From Micromonospora sp. HM5-17 (GTDB lineage Bacteria; Actinomycetota; Actinomycetes; Mycobacteriales; Micromonosporaceae): a stretch of 64,000 nt of DNA. The translations under genes were made by a program, and so were the position numbers. The notes beneath the pieces were generated by a model. That model was not told the DNA's origin. It did no database searches and saw nothing but the letters and a program-made list of their open reading frames with translations. This document shows, piece after piece, positions 56,903 to 64,000 of this stretch; the stretch's first letter is position 1, and every line of letters starts with the position of its first letter. Location: contig NZ_RJWA01000002.1 of the NCBI RefSeq assembly GCF_003762835.1, positions 927,283 through 991,282 on the forward strand. Reading direction: 5' to 3'.

Positions 56903-58224
56903 TCTCGCTCACCCCCACCCAGGTTCGCCGGCGCTACCTGGTCCTGCACGGGCTGCGTTGGCTGCCCGTCGGCTTCCTCATCCCGGTGCTCACCCTGCTG
57001 CTGGAGCGCGGGCTGACCCTGCCCCAGGTCGGGCTGGTCGCCGCGGTGCAGGGCCTGGTCGTCTTAGCGTTGGAGCTGCCCACCGGCGGGCTCGCCGACG
57101 CGCTCGGCCGCAAGCCCGTGCTCGTCGTCGCCACCGTCGTCAACCTAGGCTCGTTGGGCCTGGCGCTGGTCGCCGACTCGTTCCCGCTGTTCTTCCTGGT
57201 CTTCCTGCTCCAGGGGATCTACCGGACGCTGGACAGCGGCCCCCTCGAGTCGTGGTACGTCGACGCCACGCTCGCCGTCGACCCCGGGGCGCGGTACGAG
57301 CGCGGGCTCAGCGCCGGAGGAGTCGTGCTCGGCCTCTGCATCGGCGGCGGGGCGCTGCTCGCCGGCGGCCTGGTGGCGCTCGGCCCGCTCGGTCCGTTCA
57401 GTGCGCTCACGGTGCCGGTCCTCGCCGCGGTCGCCCTGGAGGTTGTCACCCTGGTTGCCCTGCTCCTGCTCCTCGTGGAGGTACGCCCCGCCGGCGGGGT
57501 CGGCTCGCTGCGGGGCTCGCTGCGGGCCGTGCCGGACGTGATCGGCGGCGCGATCGGTCTGCTGCGCCGCTCCCGGATCGTGCTGGCCCTGGTCGCGGTG
57601 GAGCTGTTCTGGGGCTTCGGCATGGTCACCTTCGAGGCGCTGCTGCCGGTCCGCCTCTCCGAGGTGCTCGGCGACGCGGACCGCGCGGCGGCCCTGCTCG
57701 GCCCCACCGGCTCGGCGGCCTGGCTCGCCTCCGCCGCCGGCTCTGGGCTGATCGGCTACGCCGGCCGGTGGCTGGGCGCTCCGCTGACCGCCGGGCTGCT
57801 GCGGGTCATCCAGGGGGCCACGGTGGTCGGGATGGCGCTGCTCGCCGGACCGGCCGGGATCATCGTCGCCTACCTGCTCTGCTATGCCGTGCACGGGGCG
57901 TCGAACCCCCTGCACATGGGGCTGTTGCACCGGCAGGTCGACGGGCCGTACCGCAACAGCGTCGTCTCGCTCAACTCGATGATGGCCCAGCCGGCCGGCG
58001 CGCTGGGCGGGGTGGTGCTGACCGCGCTGGCGGCGGCGACCTCGGTCAGCACCGCGATGCTGGTCGGCGCCGTGGTGCTCGCGGTCGCCGCGCCGCTCTA
58101 CCTCCCGGCGTGGCGGGCCTCGCGGGGCGGGGCGGATGCCGCCACCCCCGAGCCGACGAGCCGTGTCGCCCCGCCGCCACCCGCCCCGCGTACGCCGGTC
58201 GAGGGGGCCGTACCGGTCGACTGA
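56899..58224 (+). CDS. MFS transporter, 12-helix type
   Basis: 441 residues with about 12 membrane helices. Motif A is in [15 protein letters not shown]; the central loop follows helix 6 near [13 protein letters not shown] probable drug or metabolite exporter controlled by the ArsR-like gene in front. It contains a TTA leucine codon at 57064-57066, rare in such high-GC genomes and, in streptomycetes, a point of bldA tRNA control. A Pro-rich cytoplasmic tail of about 40 residues ends the protein. Confidence 0.9.
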   Translation: MISLTPTQVRRRYLVLHGLRWLPVGFLIPVLTLLLERGLTLPQVGLVAAVQGLVVLALELPTGGLADALGRKPVLVVATVVNLGSLGLALVADSFPLFFLVFLLQGIYRTLDSGPLESWYVDATLAVDPGARYERGLSAGGVVLGLCIGGGALLAGGLVALGPLGPFSALTVPVLAAVALEVVTLVALLLLLVEVRPAGGVGSLRGSLRAVPDVIGGAIGLLRRSRIVLALVAVELFWGFGMVTFEALLPVRLSEVLGDADRAAALLGPTGSAAWLASAAGSGLIGYAGRWLGAPLTAGLLRVIQGATVVGMALLAGPAGIIVAYLLCYAVHGASNPLHMGLLHRQVDGPYRNSVVSLNSMMAQPAGALGGVVLTALAAATSVSTAMLVGAVVLAVAAPLYLPAWRASRGGADAATPEPTSRVAPPPPAPRTPVEGAVPVD

Positions 58225-58396
58225 CCCCGCTCGTCGCCGGCGTCGTCGGTCTCGCCCTCCACCAGGCCGCCATCGGTCGGGTTCGGGCGGTGGCGGGCGG
58301 GACGCCGGCCCGCTCGGGGCTGATTCGCCGACTGTCCACGGGCCCGGTCAACGACGCATTTTCGGCATCGGAAAGTGGGCCGGTAATGTCAGCGTG

Positions 58397-59983
58397 ATGG
58401 AGTCCGACGGCCTATTTTCACTTGTCGATCCCGGTGGCGGGCCCCCCGCCACGCCCGGGGCCGGCGCCGCCGGCCTCACCGCACCCACCCCGGCCTCGCC
58501 GCTGCCGGTCCGGATGCGCCCGGCCAGTCTCGACGAACTGGTGGGGCAGGACCATCTCCTGGCCCCGGGCTCCCCGCTGCGGCAGCTGGTGAGCGGGTCG
58601 GCACCGATGTCGGTGATCCTCTGGGGGCCGCCCGGCTGCGGCAAGACGACCATCGCCCACCTGGTCGCGCGGGCCACCGAGCGGCGCTTCGTGGCGATGT
58701 CCGCCCTCTCGGCCGGGGTTCGGGACGTCCGCGCGGTCATCGAGACGGCCCGGCGGGAACGCCGGTCCGGCGGGCCACCGACGGTGCTCTTCATCGACGA
58801 GGTACACCGGTTCAGCAAGACGCAGCAGGACTCGCTGCTGGCAGCGGTGGAGGACCGGACGGTGACCCTGCTGGCCGCCACCACCGAGAACCCGTACTTC
58901 TCGGTCATCTCCCCGCTGCTCTCCCGGTGCGTGCTGCTCACCCTCCAGCCGCTGGACGACGAGGCGGTCCGCACCCTGCTGCGCCGCGCGGTCGCCGACG
59001 AGCGCGGCCTCGGCGGCACGCTGACGCTCGCCGCGGAGGCCGAGGACCATCTGGTACGCCTCGCCGGCGGCGACGTGCGCAAGGCGCTGACCGCGCTGGA
59101 GGCGGCGGCCGGCTCCGCGCGGGCCCGGGGCGGCACGGTGATCGACCTGACCACCGCCGAACAGGCGGTCGACGTCGCCGCGGTCCGGTACGACCGGAAC
59201 GGCGACGCGCACTACGACGTGACCAGTGCGTTCATCAAGAGCATGCGGGGCTCCGATGTGGACGCCGCGCTGCACTGGCTGGCCCGGATGCTGGTGGCGG
59301 GGGAGGACCCGAGGTTCATCGCCCGACGGATCGTGATCTTCGCGAGCGAGGACGTCGGGATGGCCGACCCGAGCGCGCTGAGCGTGGCGACCGCCGCCGC
59401 CCACGCCGTGGAGTACGTCGGCCTGCCGGAGGCGCAGCTCAACCTGGCGCAGGCGGTGATCCACCTGGCAACGGCGCCGAAGTCCAACTCCACGACCACC
59501 GCGATCAGTGCGGCGATCGCCGACGTCCGCGCCGGCCGGGGCGGCCCGGTGCCGCGGGCGCTGCGCGACGCGCACTACCCGGGATCGCGGGGGCTCGGGC
59601 ACGGGACCGGTTACCGCTACCCGCATGACGATCATCGGGGCGTGGTCACCCAGCAGTACGCGCCGGACGACCTGGTCGGGGTCGACTACTACCGGCCGAC
59701 CGAGCACGGTGCGGAGCGGGCGGTGAGCGTCCGGCTGCCGGTGCTCCGTCGTATCGTCCGTGGCCAGGCTGGTCCGCCCGCCGACGACGGTGCGCGGACC
59801 GCGGCGGGAACGGGTCCGGCCTCGGCCGGGCGGAGCGCGAACGGCCGGGCGGCGGATCGGACGGCGGCGGCGAGTGCGGCCGGCCGGGTGGCGGGGGGTG
59901 ACCGAAAGGTCGCCGGCGGCCCAGAGAACGGCCGGAAGGCCCAGGACAGCGGCGGAGAATCGGTGGGGGAGGCGCACCAGTGA
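58397..59983 (+). CDS. rarA: Replication-associated recombination protein A (RarA/MgsA AAA+ ATPase)
   Basis: 528 residues. [19 protein letters not shown] opens the AAA+ domain, with Walker [10 protein letters not shown], Walker [16 protein letters not shown] and sensor 1 [14 protein letters not shown] ([12 protein letters not shown]). The MgsA C-terminal tetramerisation region with [23 protein letters not shown] follows. It acts at stalled replication forks. The last 75 residues are a low-complexity Ala/Gly/Arg tail beyond the usual length. ATG 58397 is preferred (GTG 58394 adjacent). It corresponds to Rv2559c and overlaps the next gene (GTGA). Confidence 0.94.
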   Translation: MESDGLFSLVDPGGGPPATPGAGAAGLTAPTPASPLPVRMRPASLDELVGQDHLLAPGSPLRQLVSGSAPMSVILWGPPGCGKTTIAHLVARATERRFVAMSALSAGVRDVRAVIETARRERRSGGPPTVLFIDEVHRFSKTQQDSLLAAVEDRTVTLLAATTENPYFSVISPLLSRCVLLTLQPLDDEAVRTLLRRAVADERGLGGTLTLAAEAEDHLVRLAGGDVRKALTALEAAAGSARARGGTVIDLTTAEQAVDVAAVRYDRNGDAHYDVTSAFIKSMRGSDVDAALHWLARMLVAGEDPRFIARRIVIFASEDVGMADPSALSVATAAAHAVEYVGLPEAQLNLAQAVIHLATAPKSNSTTTAISAAIADVRAGRGGPVPRALRDAHYPGSRGLGHGTGYRYPHDDHRGVVTQQYAPDDLVGVDYYRPTEHGAERAVSVRLPVLRRIVRGQAGPPADDGARTAAGTGPASAGRSANGRAADRTAAASAAGRVAGGDRKVAGGPENGRKAQDSGGESVGEAHQ

Positions 59984-62694
59984 GATCGCGCGGTTCGGAC
60001 CGGGGCGAGGACGGCCGCGACGACGAGCGGCGGGAACCACGGGCCAGGGGCCGCCGGTGGGGTCGGGGCAGGTCGGAGGAGACACCCGCGGAGCCGGAGG
60101 TCAGCGGCGAGGAGCTCGGCTGGATCGCGGACCTGCGTACCGCCAAGGAGCAGCGTTCCGCGATCGGCCCCGGAGACGCGATCCCGGTGGAGCGGCCGGA
60201 GCGGCTGTCCGGTGCGGCGGAGCCGCCACCGGAGCGGGGTCGGGGTCTGCCCGGCGCGCCGGACCCGGCCGGCGCCGGGGCGGCCCCGGGGCCGGCGGCG
60301 CCGACGGGGTCACCGGCGCCGGGGCCCGCCGAGCGGGCCGGCCGGCTCGGCGGGCCGGCGCCCCACGCCGGTCCGGTCTCGGGTGCCGGTCCGGTGCCGA
60401 GTGGTCCCCCGGCGCCGGGCGTCATCGCGCCAGGGCCGGGACCCTGGTCGCGGTCGGCGGCCGAGCGGCGCCCGTCGGACGAGACGCCGTCGCGCGGTGC
60501 CCGAACCGGCGGTCCGCCCGGCACCGCGCCCGACGCCGCTCCCGGCACGGCTCGCCACCCTCGTTCCGGAGCCGTCCCGGTCGAGCCCGCTCTCGGGCGG
60601 CCGGCGGCCGGAATCCACCCGGGGGAGCGCACCGGGGGACGCCACCTGGCGCCACCGACGCCGACCCCGGCCCCACCCGGGGGGCGGCACAGTCACGCGG
60701 CCCCGGGCGACAACTTCGTGGTTCCCACGTCCGGTAACGCCCCGCCGGTGCCGACGGTCTCCGGGCCGGGCGCGCCGGGACGTGCCGGTGGGCCGCTCAC
60801 CCCGGGCGCCACGTCCCGGCCCGGCGTGCACAGCGGACCCCCGGTCTCACCAGGTGTGACGCCCGGAGCGCACACCGTGCCCGGCGGGCCGCCACTGCGT
60901 CCGGCGGGATCCCCGCTGGTGACCGGTGACACCTCCGGTGGTCCCGGAGCCGCGGGCCGCGGAGCGGGTCCGACTCCTCGTCCCGCGGTCGGCGTCCCGG
61001 CCCCGGAGCCCCAGCGTGCCGGCCCCCGGCACGGCCGGCACGAAGCCGCCCCGGAGGGTGGCGACGCGTCGGACTCGACGCCACGGCTCCGGCGTGGTGT
61101 CGAGCCCGCACCCGACCCCCGGTCGCCGGGTGCCGTGACCGCCGGCGGCCGGCACAGCGGCGCGCTGCCGGTCGTCCCCGGCGGACCGGGGCAGGCCGCC
61201 CCGAACCCGACACACGTGCGCCCGGAGGTCTCGCCGGTCGGCGGGCCCCGGGTCGGAGCCCCGTTGGTCCCGCCCGTGCCGCGGGTCGACGCTCCCCGGG
61301 CGCCCGGCGCTCCGCCGGGTACGGGCCCGACGGCACCCGGCAGCCCAACCGACGCGACCCCGGCTCCGGCGGGTGGTCCTCGGCACGCCGGCCCCGATGC
61401 TCCGGCCGGTGGGCCCCGACGCACGGGCCCCGACGCCCGGGCCGGTGTCGTCCGCGTCCCCGGCCTGGGCCGGACCGCCGACGGTCCGGCCAGTGGGTCG
61501 CCCGGGACACCGGGCGCGGCGGACCTCGGCCGGAGCGCCGCGTCGGCTCCCAGCACGACCCCGGATCGACCTCGACCGGTCCCGGGGCAGGTCTCAGGAA
61601 TGCCGGGGGCACCCGGCCGACCCGAACCCGAGGTGCGGTCGACGCCGGGCGAGCCCGGCCCGGCCGTGGCCCGCGCGACGGCGCGGCCTGGCTCGCCCGC
61701 CCGGCCGGCCGACGCGCCGGCGGCACGGGCGGGCGCGACGGTGCCGGCGCCGGACGCGCGGGCGAGCGCGGCGGTGTCGCCGGACGTCTCCGCCGGGGCG
61801 GGGGTGGCGGTACCGCCCGGCGGACCCGGCCGAGCAGCTCCGGTGACGCCGGATCCGGTCAGGTCAAGCGATCCGGGTGGGTCGACCGAGCCGGGCTCGC
61901 CTACCGGCTCCGCCGCGCCGGCCGGTGCCGAGCCGCGGCCCGACGGCGGGCAGCCCGCGGGCGGGCCGGGGGCGCCGGGCCGGTCCGACACCGCAACCGG
62001 TGAACGGGAACCGGTGCGGGGCGCCCGGGCGGAACTCCGCCGCCAACTCCGCGAGCAACGCCGGCTCCGTACCATCGCCCTCCTGCTGGCGAGCCTGCTG
62101 GTGCTCGGCGCGCTGCCGACGTACTTCGGGATCCGAGCCGCGACCCGGGATCCGGTCTTCACCGCGCTCGACGCCCTGGCCGTGCCGGCCTGGGCCGAGC
62201 GGGACATCGTGGACGGCGTCAGCGGAAGCCGGTGGTGCCTGCTCGAGTGCCGGTTCCGCGAGCGAACGATCGAGTCCGAGCGCCCCTGGGAGGAGACTGC
62301 CCGGGCCTACGAGTCCGCGCTGACCCAGGAGGGCTGGCGGCCCTGGAAGGTGGATCTCTGCCCGGAGCAGCCGGTGGAGAACCAGCACTACAGCTGCTGG
62401 CGCCGCGACGAGTTGACGCTCGACCTCTGGGTACGGCCACCCACCTGCCAGGAGGTCCTGCCGGACCAGCCGACGGTGCCCTCGGCCGGGGACGCCGAGT
62501 CCGGCGACGCCGCGGCGCCGGGCGGTACGGACTGCCGGGGGTCGGTGGTTTCGATCAAGGTGCGGAACGCGATCGCGGACGACCGAACCGGGCCGCGGCC
62601 CAGCACGGATCCGTCGCTGACAGGCGTGGATCCGGACCCCCTGCCGACGGGCGATCCGCTCAGCGACCTGCTGCCGACTCCGACCCCGTCGTGA
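59980..62694 (+). CDS. Very long disordered, Pro/Gly/Ala-rich single-pass membrane protein
   Basis: 904 residues, no family recognised. Residues 1-70 are charged and include [28 protein letters not shown], the only conserved-looking cytoplasmic segment. About residues 75-680 are proline-, glycine- and alanine-rich without predicted structure. A membrane helix lies at about 697-717 ([21 protein letters not shown]). The outer domain of about 120 residues has [33 protein letters not shown] and further cysteines (LCPEQ, YSCW, PPTCQE), probably disulfide-bonded. It overlaps the rarA stop by four bases, so it is coupled. The frame is convincing because the conserved ends are in phase. Confidence 0.8.
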   Translation: MRSRGSDRGEDGRDDERREPRARGRRWGRGRSEETPAEPEVSGEELGWIADLRTAKEQRSAIGPGDAIPVERPERLSGAAEPPPERGRGLPGAPDPAGAGAAPGPAAPTGSPAPGPAERAGRLGGPAPHAGPVSGAGPVPSGPPAPGVIAPGPGPWSRSAAERRPSDETPSRGARTGGPPGTAPDAAPGTARHPRSGAVPVEPALGRPAAGIHPGERTGGRHLAPPTPTPAPPGGRHSHAAPGDNFVVPTSGNAPPVPTVSGPGAPGRAGGPLTPGATSRPGVHSGPPVSPGVTPGAHTVPGGPPLRPAGSPLVTGDTSGGPGAAGRGAGPTPRPAVGVPAPEPQRAGPRHGRHEAAPEGGDASDSTPRLRRGVEPAPDPRSPGAVTAGGRHSGALPVVPGGPGQAAPNPTHVRPEVSPVGGPRVGAPLVPPVPRVDAPRAPGAPPGTGPTAPGSPTDATPAPAGGPRHAGPDAPAGGPRRTGPDARAGVVRVPGLGRTADGPASGSPGTPGAADLGRSAASAPSTTPDRPRPVPGQVSGMPGAPGRPEPEVRSTPGEPGPAVARATARPGSPARPADAPAARAGATVPAPDARASAAVSPDVSAGAGVAVPPGGPGRAAPVTPDPVRSSDPGGSTEPGSPTGSAAPAGAEPRPDGGQPAGGPGAPGRSDTATGEREPVRGARAELRRQLREQRRLRTIALLLASLLVLGALPTYFGIRAATRDPVFTALDALAVPAWAERDIVDGVSGSRWCLLECRFRERTIESERPWEETARAYESALTQEGWRPWKVDLCPEQPVENQHYSCWRRDELTLDLWVRPPTCQEVLPDQPTVPSAGDAESGDAAAPGGTDCRGSVVSIKVRNAIADDRTGPRPSTDPSLTGVDPDPLPTGDPLSDLLPTPTPS

Positions 62695-62945
62695 GGCCAG
62701 CGACCCGTGCCCCCGGGCGGGCTCCCGGTCCCGCCTCATGATTCCCCGGTGTGGACCCGTGGTTCCCCGGGGGATGGGTCGTCTCCCGCGTGGACCCCGT
62801 CGTGCTACCGGCGATCGTCACCGACGGTAGGGTTGGCGGTTGGTACTCCGGTGGGCGTTCCGGTCCGGCTGCCGAGCGGTGGCGCGGCGGGTGTCCGGGT
62901 GAGACGGTCGCGCGGTTTCGAGACGGTGCATAGAGGAGGACACGG

Positions 62946-63419
62946 GTGGACGCTGGAGAACTCGGCCAGATCGCCGCGCTCGTCGCGGCCGGAGCGTTCC
63001 TGCTGCTGGTGCTGCTGCTGGCCAGGCCGATCTGGCGGCTGGGTAACACCGTCGAGGCGGCGACCCGGGCGATCAACGACATCAACGAGCGTACGGCGCC
63101 GCTGCTCACGAACATGAACGTCACGATCGAGAACGTGAACACCGCGCTCGGACAGGTGCACACCTCGCTCGACGGAGTCAACATCCAGCTCGCCAAGATC
63201 GATACGATGACCGGCCACGCCCAGACCGTGACCGCCAACATCGCGAACCTGGCCACCGTGATCTCCGCTGCCGCGGCCAACCCCCTGGTGAAGGTGGCGG
63301 CCTTCGGCTACGGCGTCCGCAAGGCCGCGGCCGCGCGCCGCCGCGCCGAGGAGGAGCGCGAGGTGCGGGCCGCGTTGAAGCAGCAGCGGCGGGCCAGCCG
63401 CCGGCGCGGCGAGCGGTGA
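62946..63419 (+). CDS. DUF948-family membrane protein
   Basis: 157 residues. One N-terminal membrane helix ([22 protein letters not shown]) is followed by an extended amphipathic helix region (ATRAINDINERTAPLLTNMNVTIENVNTALGQVHTSLDGVNIQLAKID) typical of DUF948, then a very basic tail (RRRAEEEREVRAALKQQRRASRRRGER). Function unknown. GTG 62946 follows GGAGG. It is part of the conserved set upstream of alaS. The 251 bases before it hold no gene I can support. Confidence 0.88.
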   Translation: MDAGELGQIAALVAAGAFLLLVLLLARPIWRLGNTVEAATRAINDINERTAPLLTNMNVTIENVNTALGQVHTSLDGVNIQLAKIDTMTGHAQTVTANIANLATVISAAAANPLVKVAAFGYGVRKAAAARRRAEEEREVRAALKQQRRASRRRGER

Positions 63420-63596
63420 CCGCGACCCCGGGCGCGTCCCGCCCCGCACCGACCCCGGGCCCGGGGGAGCCCGCCGGGCGGGCCGGAACCGCCGGCCGCT
63501 GGGCCGGACCCACCGACCGGGTCACGTGCCGCCGGCCGGGGCGGCATCGGTGGACCCGCCGCCGGCGAGGCTCCGGCACGGAGAGAGGATGAGGCC

Positions 63597-63902
63597 ATGA
63601 AGCGACTGCTCTGGTTGGGCATCGGGCTCGCCATCGGGGCGCTGGTCGTCCGGAAGGTCACCCAGACGGCCCAGGCGTACACCCCCGGCGGGATCGCCCA
63701 GTCGTTGTCCGAGTCCGCCGGCGGCCTGGCCCAGGCGCTGCGTGACTTCGTCGACGACGTCCGGGAGGGCATGGCCGAGCGGGAGCAGCAGATCCACCAG
63801 GCGTTCGCCGAGGGCGTGGCGTTCGAAGACCAGTACGCCGAGCTGGGGGAGGACCCGCGGCCCGGCGACCGTGAGCTATTTCCGGAGGAAGGCACCCGAT
63901 GA
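63597..63902 (+). CDS. Small membrane-anchored protein upstream of alaS (DUF6167-like)
   Basis: 101 residues. [37 protein letters not shown] begins with one short membrane segment; the rest is helical and acidic ([20 protein letters not shown]). I associate this pattern with a DUF6167-type actinobacterial protein found next to alaS. ATG 63597 has GAGAGG upstream. Its stop overlaps the alaS start (ATGA), so alaS translation is probably coupled to it. Confidence 0.8.
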   Translation: MKRLLWLGIGLAIGALVVRKVTQTAQAYTPGGIAQSLSESAGGLAQALRDFVDDVREGMAEREQQIHQAFAEGVAFEDQYAELGEDPRPGDRELFPEEGTR

Positions 63903-64000
63903 GAACGGCGGAAGTCAAGCGGCGTTTTCTGGCGCACTTCGAGGCCAACGGTCATGCCGTGGTGCCGTCCGCTCCGCTGCCGGCGATTGATGATCCGAAC
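63899..64000 (+). CDS. alaS: Alanyl-tRNA synthetase, 5' end only
   Basis: The first 34 codons read [21 protein letters not shown] then [13 protein letters not shown], the well-conserved AlaRS N-terminus (class II motif 1 region follows in full-length enzymes). The gene runs out of the window. The start overlaps the previous stop codon. Confidence 0.93.
   Translation, partial: MRTAEVKRRFLAHFEANGHAVVPSAPLPAIDDPN

Noticed and set aside
60797..61726. Alternative frames through the Pro/Gly-rich middle of the 904-residue protein
   Set aside because: Several frames stay open because of base composition. The chosen frame is the only one joining a coupled start at the rarA stop to the membrane helix and Cys-rich domain.

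Overview
The window is a high-GC actinobacterial chromosome segment. Strong GC preference at third codon positions, frequent GTG starts, many ATGA/GTGA gene overlaps and the gene order all point to Micromonosporaceae (Micromonospora or a close relative). The backbone order thrS - HIT phosphorylase - pgsA - patA - pimA - pdxS - pdxT - yebC - ruvCAB - yajC - secDF - apt - relA - cyclophilins - glyoxalase II-like - hisS - aspS - rarA - alaS is the order I recall for M. tuberculosis Rv2614c to Rv2555c, here in the forward direction. The window starts inside thrS and ends inside alaS.

Layout. 1-10.8 kb: translation (thrS, antisense EF-G2), phosphatidylinositol and PI-mannoside synthesis (pgsA, patA, pimA), vitamin B6 synthesis (pdxS, pdxT) and yebC. 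10.8-16 kb: a first accessory insert with an AraC regulator, a saccharopine dehydrogenase-like oxidoreductase, a small Cys-rich protein and a DHA2 drug efflux/TetR pair. 16-30.2 kb: Holliday junction processing (ruvCAB), Sec translocon accessories (yajC, secD, secF), purine salvage (apt), stringent response (relA), two membrane cyclophilins and hisS.

30.2-52.6 kb is the main accessory block between hisS and aspS. It holds a WD40-like propeller protein, a hotdog thioesterase facing an HxlR regulator, a secreted SGNH hydrolase, a streptogrisin-type protease, a DUF998 membrane protein and an XRE/DUF397 pair. Next come two type I-E-like CRISPR arrays (8 and 12 repeats) with nearly identical leaders, separated by the remnant of an IS21-type IstB gene; no cas gene lies in the window. 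The block ends with a lipoprotein-like gene, a beta-helix protein, a PadR-ABC-FtsX operon, a DUF1684 protein and a dipeptide-type ABC importer operon. That operon is preceded by a 25-codon leader peptide ending in two cysteine codons, which looks like a cysteine-responsive attenuator.

52.6-64 kb: aspS, an unusual membrane protein, an ArsR-MFS operon with five tandem 13-bp operator repeats in front of it, rarA, a huge disordered membrane protein, DUF948 and DUF6167-like proteins, and the 5' end of alaS.

The most interesting regulatory structures are the 13-bp repeat array before the ArsR-MFS operon, the Cys-Cys leader peptide before the importer, the duplicated CRISPR leader, and the dyads before the PadR and HxlR genes. 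All function calls are from reading the sequence; no database search was run.
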